Assembly (NCBI GenBank): GCA_946479035.1
Contig: CAMLDW010000007.1
Coordinates: 1 to 64,000 of the forward strand
DNA length: 64,000 nt
Reading direction: 5' to 3'
From: an uncultured Chthonomonadaceae bacterium
Lineage (GTDB): Bacteria > Armatimonadota > Fimbriimonadia > Fimbriimonadales > Fimbriimonadaceae
Shown one piece after another: positions 24,771 through 32,447 of the stretch (positions are counted from its first letter, which is position 1; the number at the start of each line of letters is the position of its first letter). Made by a program: the position numbers and the translations under genes. The notes under the pieces were generated by a model. It had not been told where the DNA came from and did no database searches. It saw only the letters and a program-made list of their open reading frames with translations.

Positions 24771-25222
24771 CACAGCTCACCACAGACACCGCGCGCTTCG
24801 GCCGCCTGACCTACACGAACCAGGACGTCGTCACCTTCGACCACGGACTGGTCGGGTTCCCGAGCCTGACTTCCTTCGTGCTCATCCAGCACAAGGAGGA
24901 CAGCCCCTACCGCTGGATGCAGAGCATCGACGACAGCGAAGTGGCCTTCTTGGTCGTGGACCCGGCGCACTGCGTCGAGGGCTACTCCCCGGAGATCCCC
25001 GAGTCTGCGGTCGAGACCGTCGGGATCAAGGACGAGACCCCCAGGCTCGTCTATACTATCGTATCGATCCCAGCCGGGAAGCCGGAGGAGATGACGATCA
25101 ACCTCGCAGGGCCGATCGTCGTCAACCTGGAAAACGGCCGCGCGAAGCAGATCGTGTTGGCGGACGAGTGCTACCCCATAAAGCACAGGGTCTTCCAGAA
25201 GAAGTCTGACAAAGCGGCGTAG
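24767..25222 (+). CDS. fliW: Flagellar assembly factor FliW
   Basis: Binds flagellin and antagonises CsrA, so that flagellin translation is matched to secretion. The 151-residue protein has the FliW pattern VVTFDHGLVGFPSLTSFVLI, FLVVDP, MTINLAGPIVVN and the terminal GRAKQIVLADECYPIKHRVF. It starts within the flgL stop codon and is followed 42 bases later by csrA, the canonical arrangement for this regulatory pair. Confidence 0.95.
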   Translation: MTQLTTDTARFGRLTYTNQDVVTFDHGLVGFPSLTSFVLIQHKEDSPYRWMQSIDDSEVAFLVVDPAHCVEGYSPEIPESAVETVGIKDETPRLVYTIVSIPAGKPEEMTINLAGPIVVNLENGRAKQIVLADECYPIKHRVFQKKSDKAA

Positions 25223-25264
25223 TCTGCGGCGGGAACGGTCGAGAGCCACGGAGGGCATACCAGC

Positions 25265-25483
25265 GTGCTGGTACTGACAAGAAAGGTCAACCAGAGCATC
25301 GTAATCGGAGACGACATCGAGGTCGTCGTCTTGGAGGTGCGCGGCGAACAGGTCCGCCTTGGCATCAAGGCGCCCCGCAACGTCGTCGTCCACCGCAAGG
25401 AGATCTACGACCAGATCCAAGAGGAGAACCAGGCGGCATCGACCGTCAATCCGGCGGACGTCCCAGACGAGAAGGGGCCTTGA
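25265..25483 (+). CDS. csrA: Carbon storage/translational regulator CsrA
   Basis: Small dimeric RNA-binding repressor that blocks ribosome access at GGA-containing leaders, here most likely of flagellin mRNA. The 72-residue protein begins [37 protein letters not shown], near-consensus CsrA, and includes the [10 protein letters not shown] helix. The start is GTG, with CGGAGG 11 bases upstream. The C-terminal ~15 residues ([15 protein letters not shown]) are a disordered tail. The stop TGA overlaps a TTG start of the next gene. Confidence 0.96.
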   Translation: MLVLTRKVNQSIVIGDDIEVVVLEVRGEQVRLGIKAPRNVVVHRKEIYDQIQEENQAASTVNPADVPDEKGP

Positions 25484-25947
25484 GCGAAGCGAAGGGCACC
25501 TCGTGGAAAGAGGAAGTCAGGGCCGTCTGGCCCTATGCGACTTCGGTCTCATCGCTCCTTTTCGGCGCCTGCGCGCTGGTAGGGCTCGTCTCCGCCTGGA
25601 AGTCGGGGGCCAAGGGCGCGCTTAGCTACGTCCTCGCCGTCACCGATCCCGCGTTTGCCGCGCTGGCGATGCTCGTGATCTGCGTCGCGTGCCCGGCCGT
25701 CTACTTGGGCGACCGGTTTCGCTTCCCGCACGTTCTGACGCTCCCGACTCTCTATGTCGCGGTGGTCTATGGGATCAAGTCGCTCAGCCGGAACTCGGCC
25801 GGCAGCCTCCAGCGGTACGAAGGGGCTGAGCGATCCGACTTGCTGTGGCTGGACTGGCACGTGGTCGCGCTGGCTTGGGTGGCGCTGGTGATCGTGTTCT
25901 TCGTCGTCAGCGCGCTCGCCCGGATTCCTAAGCCCGAACCGTCGTAA
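25480..25947 (+). CDS. Hypothetical four-helix membrane protein
   Basis: The 155-residue product has four predicted membrane segments: [55 protein letters not shown] and [21 protein letters not shown] recognise no family. The proposed TTG start overlaps the csrA stop (TTGA), so translation is likely coupled, although a functional link to the flagellum is not shown. Charged N-terminus ([16 protein letters not shown]) precedes the first helix. It ends 12 bases before ribF. Confidence 0.6.
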   Translation: MSEAKGTSWKEEVRAVWPYATSVSSLLFGACALVGLVSAWKSGAKGALSYVLAVTDPAFAALAMLVICVACPAVYLGDRFRFPHVLTLPTLYVAVVYGIKSLSRNSAGSLQRYEGAERSDLLWLDWHVVALAWVALVIVFFVVSALARIPKPEPS

Positions 25948-25950
25948 AAT
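25945..25950 (+). promoter_or_regulatory. -10 hexamer TAAAAT for ribF
   Basis: TAAAAT overlaps the stop codon of the preceding gene and ends 9 bases before the ribF ATG; no ribosome binding site lies between. Confidence 0.4.
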
Positions 25951-25959
25951 GGCCGTCAG

Positions 25960-26886
25960 ATGCTGGTCCACTTTGGGACTGACCTGATCGAGGCCGAGTG
26001 GGAGTCCGCCGACCTGTGCATAGGCACGTTCGACGGCGTTCACCTTGGCCACCAGGAGGTCGTTCGCACGGCGCTGACGAAGGCGCAGTCGGCCGAGCGG
26101 ACCTGCGTACTCGTGACGTTCGACCGACACCCTGCGGCTGTGCTCGCGCCCGAGCGCCGACCTCCCGCGGTCGCGACGCTCGCGCAGAACCTCGCGGTGT
26201 TCCGCTCACTCGGCGTGCCCGTGTGCGTCGTCCTGCACTTCGACGCTGCGCTCTCACAGGTCACGGCGCAGCAGTTCCTTGATGGAATCCTGGTCGGGAA
26301 GCTCCGTGCGCAGGAGGTCGTCGTCGGCCATGACTTCGCGATGGGTCGTGGGCGCGAAGGCACGGCCGAGTGGCTCGCCGCGCGCATCGCGACAACGATC
26401 GTCCCGCCGTTCATGCTGCAGGGCCGCCGCGTAAGCAGCAGCGAAGTCAGGAGGTCCGTCGCCGAGGGAGACGTCGCAAACGCTGCACGCCTGCTCGGTC
26501 GGCCGTTCGCGATCGAGGGAGTCGTGGTCGCTGGCCAAAAGCTGGGACGGCAGCTCGGTTTCCCGACGATCAACGTCATGCGCTCGATGGGCCAGGTCGT
26601 GCCTGCCGACGGGATCTACGCTGGGGTCTGCACTACCCCGTCTGGCACCTATCGCGCCGCGATCAGCCACGGGGTCCGGCCCTCGGTCGGCGGAACCCTG
26701 CGCACGCTCGAGGCGTACCTGCTGAGCTATCCTGGAGACTCGCTCTATGGCCGCGCCGTTGAACTGTCCTTCTGCGAGCGGTTGCGCGACGAGATGGATT
26801 TCAGCGACATCGAGGAGCTGAAGGTCCAGATCGCGAAGGACGTTGAAAGGACCGCTAGCGTGCCCATCCACGGGACGACGGCGTAG
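25960..26886 (+). CDS. ribF: Bifunctional riboflavin kinase/FMN adenylyltransferase
   Basis: Makes FMN and then FAD from riboflavin. The 308-residue protein has the N-terminal adenylyltransferase signature CIGTFDGVHLGHQEVV, VGHDFAMGRGREGTAEWL and VSSSEVRRSVAEGDVANAARLLGRPF, then the C-terminal kinase motif GRQLGFPTINV and DGIYAGVC. Length is standard. ribH sits elsewhere in the window (2169), so riboflavin genes are dispersed. The last residues (VERTASVPIHGTTA) extend slightly beyond the domain. Confidence 0.96.
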   Translation: MLVHFGTDLIEAEWESADLCIGTFDGVHLGHQEVVRTALTKAQSAERTCVLVTFDRHPAAVLAPERRPPAVATLAQNLAVFRSLGVPVCVVLHFDAALSQVTAQQFLDGILVGKLRAQEVVVGHDFAMGRGREGTAEWLAARIATTIVPPFMLQGRRVSSSEVRRSVAEGDVANAARLLGRPFAIEGVVVAGQKLGRQLGFPTINVMRSMGQVVPADGIYAGVCTTPSGTYRAAISHGVRPSVGGTLRTLEAYLLSYPGDSLYGRAVELSFCERLRDEMDFSDIEELKVQIAKDVERTASVPIHGTTA

Positions 26887-26910
26887 AAGGACCCAGGCGG
26901 AGGAATGTCG

Positions 26911-27387
26911 ATGAAGAAATGGATGGTGTGGTCGTTGGCAGTTGCGGTCGCCGGGCTGGCCGTGCTCTTTTTCGTCACGGCCCCAAGCGACGACCAGCTT
27001 GTCCGGCAGGCGATCGACGAGTCCACGAGGGCGAGCCGCGAAGGCAGGCCCGGAGGCGTATTGGAGTACCTCAGCCCGTACTTGGCGATCAATGCAGACC
27101 CCATGATCGACCGGAGCGACATTGCCAGAGTCGTCCGGCTCTCCAAGCCGGAGGTCAGATTTGGGCCCTACGCCCCACAGATTGATGGCGAGGCTGCCCT
27201 TGTCAGGGCCGATGTGGCCGTTAAAATGTCGTTTCAGGGCCTAAACATAGACACAACCTTCCACGGCGTCCAGGTGAAACTGACCAAGACGACGGGCGTC
27301 AGGTGGCTGTTCCTGCCTGGAAGCAAGTGGAAGATCACCGAGGTCGCCGCCCCGGATCTGGACAAATACACCGGCGGGCTCCCCTAG
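26911..27387 (+). CDS. Hypothetical membrane-anchored protein, NTF2-like fold possible
   Basis: The 158-residue protein has an N-terminal membrane anchor (KKWMVWSLAVAVAGLAVLFFVTA) and an extracytoplasmic alpha+beta domain (DDQLVRQAIDESTRASREGRPGGVLEYLSPYLAIN, then strands ending VRWLFLPGSKWKITEV). The helix-then-sheet order resembles NTF2/SnoaL-type domains, but no specific family is recognised. I chose the ATG at 26911 because GGAGG is 7 bases upstream; the ATG at 26905 is only 1 base from it. It follows ribF by 24 bases. Confidence 0.65.
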   Translation: MKKWMVWSLAVAVAGLAVLFFVTAPSDDQLVRQAIDESTRASREGRPGGVLEYLSPYLAINADPMIDRSDIARVVRLSKPEVRFGPYAPQIDGEAALVRADVAVKMSFQGLNIDTTFHGVQVKLTKTTGVRWLFLPGSKWKITEVAAPDLDKYTGGLP

Positions 27388-27417
27388 GACAAAAAGCGAA
27401 AATGCCCAAAGTGGCGT

Positions 27418-27423
27418 TATAAT
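27418..27423 (+). promoter_or_regulatory. -10 hexamer TATAAT upstream of repeat lipoprotein
   Basis: A consensus TATAAT lies 49 bases before the ATG at 27473. The -35 region is poor, and a TG pair three bases further upstream is not in the extended -10 position. Confidence 0.5.
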
Positions 27424-27472
27424 GCGTGGAGCGGCGGGCAGCACCCGCCGTGATCCGAGTGGTGATATCGAG

Positions 27473-27817
27473 ATGAAGAAGCTGATTACAATCCTTGCGC
27501 TCACGTCTATCGTGGGCGTCTTTGTGGCCGGTTGCGGCTCGTCTGACACGGGCAGCACGACAGGCGACACGACTGGCACGACTGGTACGACTGGTACGAC
27601 TGGTGCGTCGACCGCAGGCGAGACGACCGGTTCAACGACTGGTGCGACGACCTCTGGCGCTACGACCAGCGACATGGGCGCGACGGGCGGCGCAGCGACG
27701 GCTGGCGCAGCGACGGCGGGCGCGGGCACTGCAGGCGCAGCGACGGCGGGCGCAGGCACAGCAGGCGCAGCGACGGCGGGCGCAGGCACAGCAGGCGCAG
27801 CGACGGCCGGCAAGTAA
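27473..27817 (+). CDS. Low-complexity Thr/Gly/Ala repeat lipoprotein
   Basis: The 114-residue product is a predicted lipoprotein: signal MKKLITILALTSIVGVFVAGC with lipobox VAGC and Cys21. The mature part contains no ordinary domain, only Thr-Gly and Ala-Gly repeats (TTGTTGTTG, then four copies of an AGAATAGAGT-like decamer). The DNA of the second half is a 30-base tandem repeat. Codon choice inside repeats is nearly constant, which implies recent amplification. It stands alone between ribF-linked genes and an opposing gene. A surface spacer or adhesive role is only a guess. Confidence 0.7.
   Translation: MKKLITILALTSIVGVFVAGCGSSDTGSTTGDTTGTTGTTGTTGASTAGETTGSTTGATTSGATTSDMGATGGAATAGAATAGAGTAGAATAGAGTAGAATAGAGTAGAATAGK
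27701..27816 (+). repeat. 30-base tandem repeat, about 3.9 units
   Basis: Units at 27731-27760 and 27761-27790 are identical; 27701-27730 differs at about three positions and 27791-27816 is partial. Each unit encodes ten residues of the lipoprotein, so unit gain or loss keeps the frame. Confidence 0.9.
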
Positions 27818-27842
27818 ACCAACGACGGTTCTTGAGTGACAT

Positions 27843-27866
27843 GCAGGCTCCCACTTGGGAGCCTGC
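27843..27866. terminator. Hairpin between convergent genes
   Basis: A perfect 10-bp stem GCAGGCTCCC/GGGAGCCTGC with a 4-base loop lies between the lipoprotein and the SRPBCC gene. On the plus strand it is followed by AACTGTCTT, a poor T-run, so termination is plausible but not certain. Confidence 0.6.
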
Positions 27867-27873
27867 AACTGTC

Positions 27874-28323
27874 TTAAGCCTTCGTGCTCTCCGCACGGAC
27901 CTTGATCGCGTTCAGGGCCCCTTCCATGTTCTTGACCACGATCGCGTGTATGACCCTCTTTACGAGCGGGCCAAGGCCCGGCACAACGTACTCGTAATCG
28001 AGCGCGCTGTCGAATCGCGTGCCCTCGTTCTCCTGCTTGAACGACCATGTCCCTTCAAGCCGGTCGTAGTCGCCCTCAAGCTGTCGGAACTTGCACACGT
28101 GCGCGCCGTCGTCCCAAACGTCCTCTTGCCTCCAGCGGATCTTTAGTCCGAACGCCGGTACGATCCCGACCCAGTCGCTCACGATGCGCGCTCCAGCGCG
28201 CTCGACGACGGTCAACGACTTGACGTCGCTCATGAACTCGGGGAACGATTCGTTGTCCTTTGCCACGGCGTAGACGTGGGCGACCGGGGCATCGACCCAA
28301 ACGGTCGTCTCAACGGTGGGCAT
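27874..28323 (-). CDS. SRPBCC/polyketide cyclase-like (COQ10-type) protein
   Basis: A 149-residue START-like lipid-binding fold: PTVETTVWVDAPVAHVYAVAKDNESFPEFMSDVKSL opens like the COQ10/RatA group, followed by alternating strands (GTWSFKQENEGTRFDSALDYEYVVPG) and the long C-terminal helix PLVKRVIHAIVVKNMEGALNAIKVRAE. Such proteins bind hydrophobic ligands such as quinones or polyketides; the ligand here is unknown. The ATG at 28323 lies 8 bases after a TAAGAT hexamer with no ribosome binding site; longer versions to 28410 add only proline/arginine-rich residues. Confidence 0.82.
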   Translation of the reverse strand: MPTVETTVWVDAPVAHVYAVAKDNESFPEFMSDVKSLTVVERAGARIVSDWVGIVPAFGLKIRWRQEDVWDDGAHVCKFRQLEGDYDRLEGTWSFKQENEGTRFDSALDYEYVVPGLGPLVKRVIHAIVVKNMEGALNAIKVRAESTKA

Positions 28324-28331
28324 AGACGGGA

Positions 28332-28337
28332 ATCTTA
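28332..28337 (-). promoter_or_regulatory. -10 hexamer TAAGAT for the SRPBCC gene
   Basis: TAAGAT on the minus strand ends 8 bases before the ATG at 28323, a leaderless-type spacing. Confidence 0.4.
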
Positions 28338-28466
28338 CCAGCGGCCCCCGGGCTGGCACCGACGGCCCAAGGGCCCGCACCGGTATCCTCGAACGGCCCA
28401 ATCGGCCCATCCCCAGGCAACCATGGTGGACCTGAGGTACCGGGCCGGACGTTTAACTGAGTACTG

Positions 28467-29654
28467 ATGCGCCTCGGCACCCTCCTCTTGTTCGCCTTAG
28501 CGGCCAGCCCAGCGTGGTCCGCACCCCAGTCCGAACAGACTGTCGGGGGCGACTCCCAGGGTCAACAGCAGGACGCAAAGGCCGACGCTAAGCACCAAAA
28601 AGACGTCGAGAACGACAAAAAGCTGGGCGCTGACTTCTCCAAGCAGATCGAAAAAGAGGTCGAGTTCTCTAAGAACGAAGAGTATAAGGCCAGGGTCACG
28701 CGAATTGGGGACGAAGTCGCCGCGATCGCGAACAAGAGCCAGGTGCGCGTGCTTTGGGGCGACCCAAAGCTCTCGTCGTTCGACTACCACTTCTTCGTTC
28801 TTAAGGGCGACGACGTCAACGCGTTCTCCGTCCCAGGCGGGTACATCTATGTGTACGAGGGGCTCGTCCAGTTCGCGGAGTCCGACGACGAGCTGGCCGG
28901 TGTGCTGGCGCACGAGATCTCGCACGCTGCGTTCCGGCACATCGCGACGATGCAAAAGGAACAGAGCAAGCTCGACCTGCTGAGCATCGGCGCGATCCTC
29001 GCAGCGATCTGGTCGCAAAAGGACGCAGGAAAAATCCTTGTGCCGACCGGCCTCGCCATACAGGGGGTTCAAAGCGGCTGGAGCGTGAAGGCCGAGGAGG
29101 CCGCCGACTTTGGCGGCCTGCAATTCATGCTCAAGAGCAAGTACAACCCGCTCGCGATGCTCACCTTCATGGAGCGGCTCGCCTATCGCGACCGCTTCAT
29201 GCCGAACACCGACTGGGGGATCTTCCAGACCCACCCGCCCACTGACGAGCGCGCAAGGACCCTCGTCGGCGAGCTCCAAAAGTGCAACGTGCCGTTCCAC
29301 CGCAGCACAGTGACGACTTCCCTGCGCGCGGCCAATAAGATCGGCGATGGGGGGATCGAGGTCTGGTTCGGCCAAACGAAGATCCACGTCTTCAGCGGCG
29401 ACGACGCGCAGACGCGCGCAGACCGCGCTGTCGACCACCTCAACGAGTTCTTCGACGCCGTCCCCGCAATGTACGAACTACAAAAGGACGGCACGACCGT
29501 CGTCGGCGCGAACCGGAGGCTGTTCGACGTCGAGCAACAGGACGCCGAGGCAGAGGGATCCACCCTGAAAGACTCGGTGGACAAGGCGATCCAGTCGCTC
29601 AAGAAGGCGATCTTCGACCTCGGCTATCGGGTGTGGGCTTCGAAGATCGGCTGA
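28467..29654 (+). CDS. M48 family zinc metalloprotease
   Basis: A 395-residue exported or periplasmic protease of the HtpX/BepA/YcaL type. A signal peptide (RLGTLLLFALAASPAWSA) is followed by a charged helical segment (QQQDAKADAKHQKDVENDKK), then the M48 domain with FSVPGGYIYVYEGLVQFAESDDELAGVLAHEISHAAFRH; HEISH occupies residues 149-153 and the downstream EEAADFGGLQFM supplies the third ligand. A C-terminal domain follows, without recognisable TPRs. BepA-type members service outer-membrane assembly, which would fit the lpx/bam genes in this window, but this is inference. Its last 31 bases overlap the convergent gene at 29624. Confidence 0.85.
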   Translation: MRLGTLLLFALAASPAWSAPQSEQTVGGDSQGQQQDAKADAKHQKDVENDKKLGADFSKQIEKEVEFSKNEEYKARVTRIGDEVAAIANKSQVRVLWGDPKLSSFDYHFFVLKGDDVNAFSVPGGYIYVYEGLVQFAESDDELAGVLAHEISHAAFRHIATMQKEQSKLDLLSIGAILAAIWSQKDAGKILVPTGLAIQGVQSGWSVKAEEAADFGGLQFMLKSKYNPLAMLTFMERLAYRDRFMPNTDWGIFQTHPPTDERARTLVGELQKCNVPFHRSTVTTSLRAANKIGDGGIEVWFGQTKIHVFSGDDAQTRADRAVDHLNEFFDAVPAMYELQKDGTTVVGANRRLFDVEQQDAEAEGSTLKDSVDKAIQSLKKAIFDLGYRVWASKIG

Positions 29655-30841
29655 GCCAGCCGCTTGAGCGCGCGCTCAACCGCTTCCGTCACCCTAAGCG
29701 CCGTCTCCCTGCCGTTGAAGCACAGCGCCGATTCGTAACCGCCACGGTCGTAGTCCTCCGGCTCCAGCACGTATCCGATCCAGCCGTTACAGTGGCTGAT
29801 GACGACAGCGTGTGGAAAACCAAGTGTTGCCGCCAAGACCTGCACTTTTCGGCCCACAGCGGCGCTCGGCTCGCCCGGGATTCCGATCAGCAAGAGCCCA
29901 CCGGCCTGGACGATCGTCACCTCAGCCCCCAGCGGCGCAAAACGCTGGATTAGAACCTGATCGAGGGGGCTGGCGACCCCAAACTCCTTCGCGAAAGCGG
30001 GGCTCGGCACAGGCTTGTCGAGGGCGATCTTTTCCTGCACGAACGTCAGAGACGAGCCGTTTTGCCAGAGATCTATTACCCTGGCAGAACGGTAGGCGGC
30101 TTTCAGTTTTTCCACCATCGCCGCGAGGTTTTCCACCGGGTCGCCGGTCGGGTAGTCGGGCGAAACGTCGCCGAGCGCTCCCGGCACCACTAGGCCGCCG
30201 GAGTCCTTCGCATAGGCGCCCATCCAGTCGCCGCTGGTCTGGTTCCGCTTTTCGTCGTAGACCGTGCCGTGCGCAGCATAGATCGTGAGTACAGGTCTGC
30301 CACCCAAAGCTATCCAAGTCGCGGTCTTGTCGGGCTGCGCCCCTTCTCTTCGGCCGTGGTTTGCGTCGACCTCGCCCTGCCTCATCTTGAGACTGGCACC
30401 GTCCTGGGGAGCAGACGCGATCGCGTCTTTGACCGAGGACGCGAGCTTGTCCGCGTACCACTCCATCCACCGGCGGCTGAACGAGGCGATCCCCGGGACC
30501 TTGAAAGTCATCCGGTCGTTGAGCATCTGGCTGTCGGGCGCTGAGTGGGTGTGGGTCGCGACCAGCACCAGCGAGACGTCGTCAGGCATCCGCTTCTTCA
30601 CTGCAACAACGAGGCTCTCCGGTATGGTAAGCGCGTCGAAGGCGACGATCGCGACCTTCTTTCCACCGGACTCGAAGAGGACCGCGCGCGCAAAGAGCGC
30701 GTCTCCGCCCGGCTCCATCTTCTTGTCGGCGCGCTGCGTGTATCCGCCCAGCGGCAACAGTTCAGGAGGCGTGACGTCCGTCTGTGAAGTTCGGAGAGTC
30801 AGTCCGGGGCCGAGGGCGAGTGCCGCGACGACGGCGAGCAT
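29624..30841 (-). CDS. Neutral/alkaline ceramidase-like secreted protein
   Basis: The 405-residue product has a signal peptide (LAVVAALALGPGL) and the N-terminal pattern of neutral ceramidase-like proteins: DVTPPELLPLGGYTQR, then LFARAVLFESGGKKVAIVAFDALTIPESL and VLVATHTHSAPDSQM, whose His residues are typical zinc ligands. PGEPSAAVGRKV and ISHCNGWIGYVLEPEDYDRGGYE near the C-terminus also fit. Whether it cleaves ceramide is not certain; many bacterial members have unknown amide substrates. I prefer the ATG at 30841, 7 bases after TAAACT, to a TTG at 30871. It is divergent from the Ig-like membrane protein. Confidence 0.75.
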   Translation of the reverse strand: MLAVVAALALGPGLTLRTSQTDVTPPELLPLGGYTQRADKKMEPGGDALFARAVLFESGGKKVAIVAFDALTIPESLVVAVKKRMPDDVSLVLVATHTHSAPDSQMLNDRMTFKVPGIASFSRRWMEWYADKLASSVKDAIASAPQDGASLKMRQGEVDANHGRREGAQPDKTATWIALGGRPVLTIYAAHGTVYDEKRNQTSGDWMGAYAKDSGGLVVPGALGDVSPDYPTGDPVENLAAMVEKLKAAYRSARVIDLWQNGSSLTFVQEKIALDKPVPSPAFAKEFGVASPLDQVLIQRFAPLGAEVTIVQAGGLLLIGIPGEPSAAVGRKVQVLAATLGFPHAVVISHCNGWIGYVLEPEDYDRGGYESALCFNGRETALRVTEAVERALKRLAQPIFEAHTR

Positions 30842-30848
30842 TGAGCCT

Positions 30849-30854
30849 AGTTTA
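30849..30854 (-). promoter_or_regulatory. -10 hexamer TAAACT for the ceramidase-like gene
   Basis: TAAACT on the minus strand ends 7 bases before the ATG at 30841. Together with TACAAT at 30885-30890 it gives a compact divergent leaderless promoter pair. Confidence 0.45.
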
Positions 30855-30884
30855 CGGTACCGGGGACGCAACTAGGTCGTCTGC

Positions 30885-30890
30885 TACAAT
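30885..30890 (+). promoter_or_regulatory. -10 hexamer TACAAT for the Ig-like membrane protein
   Basis: TACAAT ends 7 bases before the ATG at 30898; no ribosome binding site lies between. Confidence 0.5.
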
Positions 30891-30897
30891 CCGGTCG

Positions 30898-32445
30898 ATG
30901 GGCTTTCGGGTGCATCTCGCCAGCGATTCCTACAGCGTCGAGCCTGGCGTGGCGGCCTCGGTCGGTCTGGACGTGACCAACGACGGGTCTTCGCCGATCA
31001 AGGTGGAAGTGCAGGCGGAAGGTATCGATCCTGAATGGGTCGCTATCCCCGTCCCCGTCATCGAAGTCGCCGGGGGCGAGACCGTCTCCGAGCGTCTCTA
31101 CCTAAAGCCTCCGCGCGAACCGGAGAGCCTTGCGGGCTCCTATCCGTTCGCGCTTCGCATTTCGGCTGTCGACGGCGAAGAGAAGAGGACCCTTCCCTGC
31201 TCGCTGGAAGTCAAGCCGTTCCACAACGTCAGCATCGACGTGCAGCCACGGCGCGGCCTGGTCTCGCTCGTCGCGCGGCAGACGGTGTTCCAGGTCACTG
31301 TGATGAACCTCGGTAACGTCGAGCACACTCTCAAGCTGTTCGCGACCGACCACGAGGAGATATTCTCTTACGAGTTCGACCACGAGCAGGTGACGGTCGC
31401 GCCAGGCGCCCAAAGGACGGTCGCGGTCACCGTAACGGCGAACAAACCGCCTCTGATGGCGAACGCGCGCCTGCAGCAGTTCACGGTCTCGTGCCGCAGC
31501 CTGGACGACAAGACGATCGCCACCGCGACGCACGGTCAGGTCGAGCAGCGAGCGCTCGTGCCGCCAGGCATCCTCACCCTCGGCTTGCTATTGGTCTTCA
31601 TCCTTGGCGCGTTCATCGTGCTGATGCCGAGAAAGCCGACCGTCGACACGCTCTCCGTGACTCCGGACAAGCTCTACCTCGGCGACGCGTTCACCGTTAG
31701 CTGGACCTCTTCGCACGCCAAGTCGGTGAGGATCATCGTCGACGGCGCAGACTATGAAGACCTCAGCCCGTCCGGCTCCAAGAGCTTCTCTCCAGACAAG
31801 GAAGGCGACATTCATGTCGAAGTGTTCGCGATGAACGGGCAAAGGGCCGGCGACCCAAAGACCCGCCTCGTGGCAGTGCGGCAGCGGCCAGTGCCCCCCG
31901 AACCCAGGATTCTGGAGTTCGTTATAGACCCGACCGACCTCACGGTGGACCAGACCTTCCGAGTCAGCTACCGGCTGAGCGAGTCGGTGACGGACGCGAT
32001 CCTCTACCCGACGAACCTCAAGCTCGACCCGCGCCAGGATAGCGTTGAGGTCGTCGCCAAGATAGCGGGCGAATACGACTACAAGATCGTGGCGAACAAC
32101 GCCGCCGGCCAGACGACCGAGCAGTCCGTCCACGTGAAGGTCGTCAAGGGGAGCAAGGCCTCGATCATCGTGTTCCGGTCCGACAAGGCAGTGGTCGACC
32201 CGCTGAACGGCCTGATCACGCTCGAATGGCAGACGCTCAACTCATATCGGCGCGAGCTCGTCTACGACAAAGTTACGGTCCCGCTCGATGAAGAGAGCGG
32301 AAAGCGGCAGTTCTCGATCGACCACCAGACCACCTTTACGCTGCGCGTGTGGGACGCCGACGGTGCGACCGCCGAAAAGACCGTCACCATAAGCACGGGA
32401 TTCGGCGACACCTTCCCCACCAGCACGACTTCCGGGGGAGGGTGA
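30898..32445 (+). CDS. Single-pass membrane protein with Ig-like/NEW3-type domains
   Basis: The 515-residue protein has no signal peptide. Residues 1-~215 form two Ig-like, NEW3-type repeats (VEPGVAASVGLDVTNDGSSPIKVEV, then VSLVARQTVFQVTVMNLGNVEHTLKLFA with an APGAQRTVAVTVTANKP ending). One strong membrane segment follows (LVPPGILTLGLLLVFILGAFIVLM, about residues 220-243). The remaining ~270 residues again read as Ig/Fn3-like strands (SVTPDKLYLGDAFTVSWTSSHAKSVRIIVDG). The topology is uncertain: one set of domains should be cytoplasmic. The function is unknown; a scaffolding or adhesion role would suit the repeats. It ends 2 bases before purH. Confidence 0.65.
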   Translation: MGFRVHLASDSYSVEPGVAASVGLDVTNDGSSPIKVEVQAEGIDPEWVAIPVPVIEVAGGETVSERLYLKPPREPESLAGSYPFALRISAVDGEEKRTLPCSLEVKPFHNVSIDVQPRRGLVSLVARQTVFQVTVMNLGNVEHTLKLFATDHEEIFSYEFDHEQVTVAPGAQRTVAVTVTANKPPLMANARLQQFTVSCRSLDDKTIATATHGQVEQRALVPPGILTLGLLLVFILGAFIVLMPRKPTVDTLSVTPDKLYLGDAFTVSWTSSHAKSVRIIVDGADYEDLSPSGSKSFSPDKEGDIHVEVFAMNGQRAGDPKTRLVAVRQRPVPPEPRILEFVIDPTDLTVDQTFRVSYRLSESVTDAILYPTNLKLDPRQDSVEVVAKIAGEYDYKIVANNAAGQTTEQSVHVKVVKGSKASIIVFRSDKAVVDPLNGLITLEWQTLNSYRRELVYDKVTVPLDEESGKRQFSIDHQTTFTLRVWDADGATAEKTVTISTGFGDTFPTSTTSGGG

Positions 32446-32447
32446 CT

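Noticed and set aside
27701..27816. CRISPR array
   Set aside because: The 30-base units are directly adjacent without spacers and form part of a reading frame encoding AG/AT repeats.
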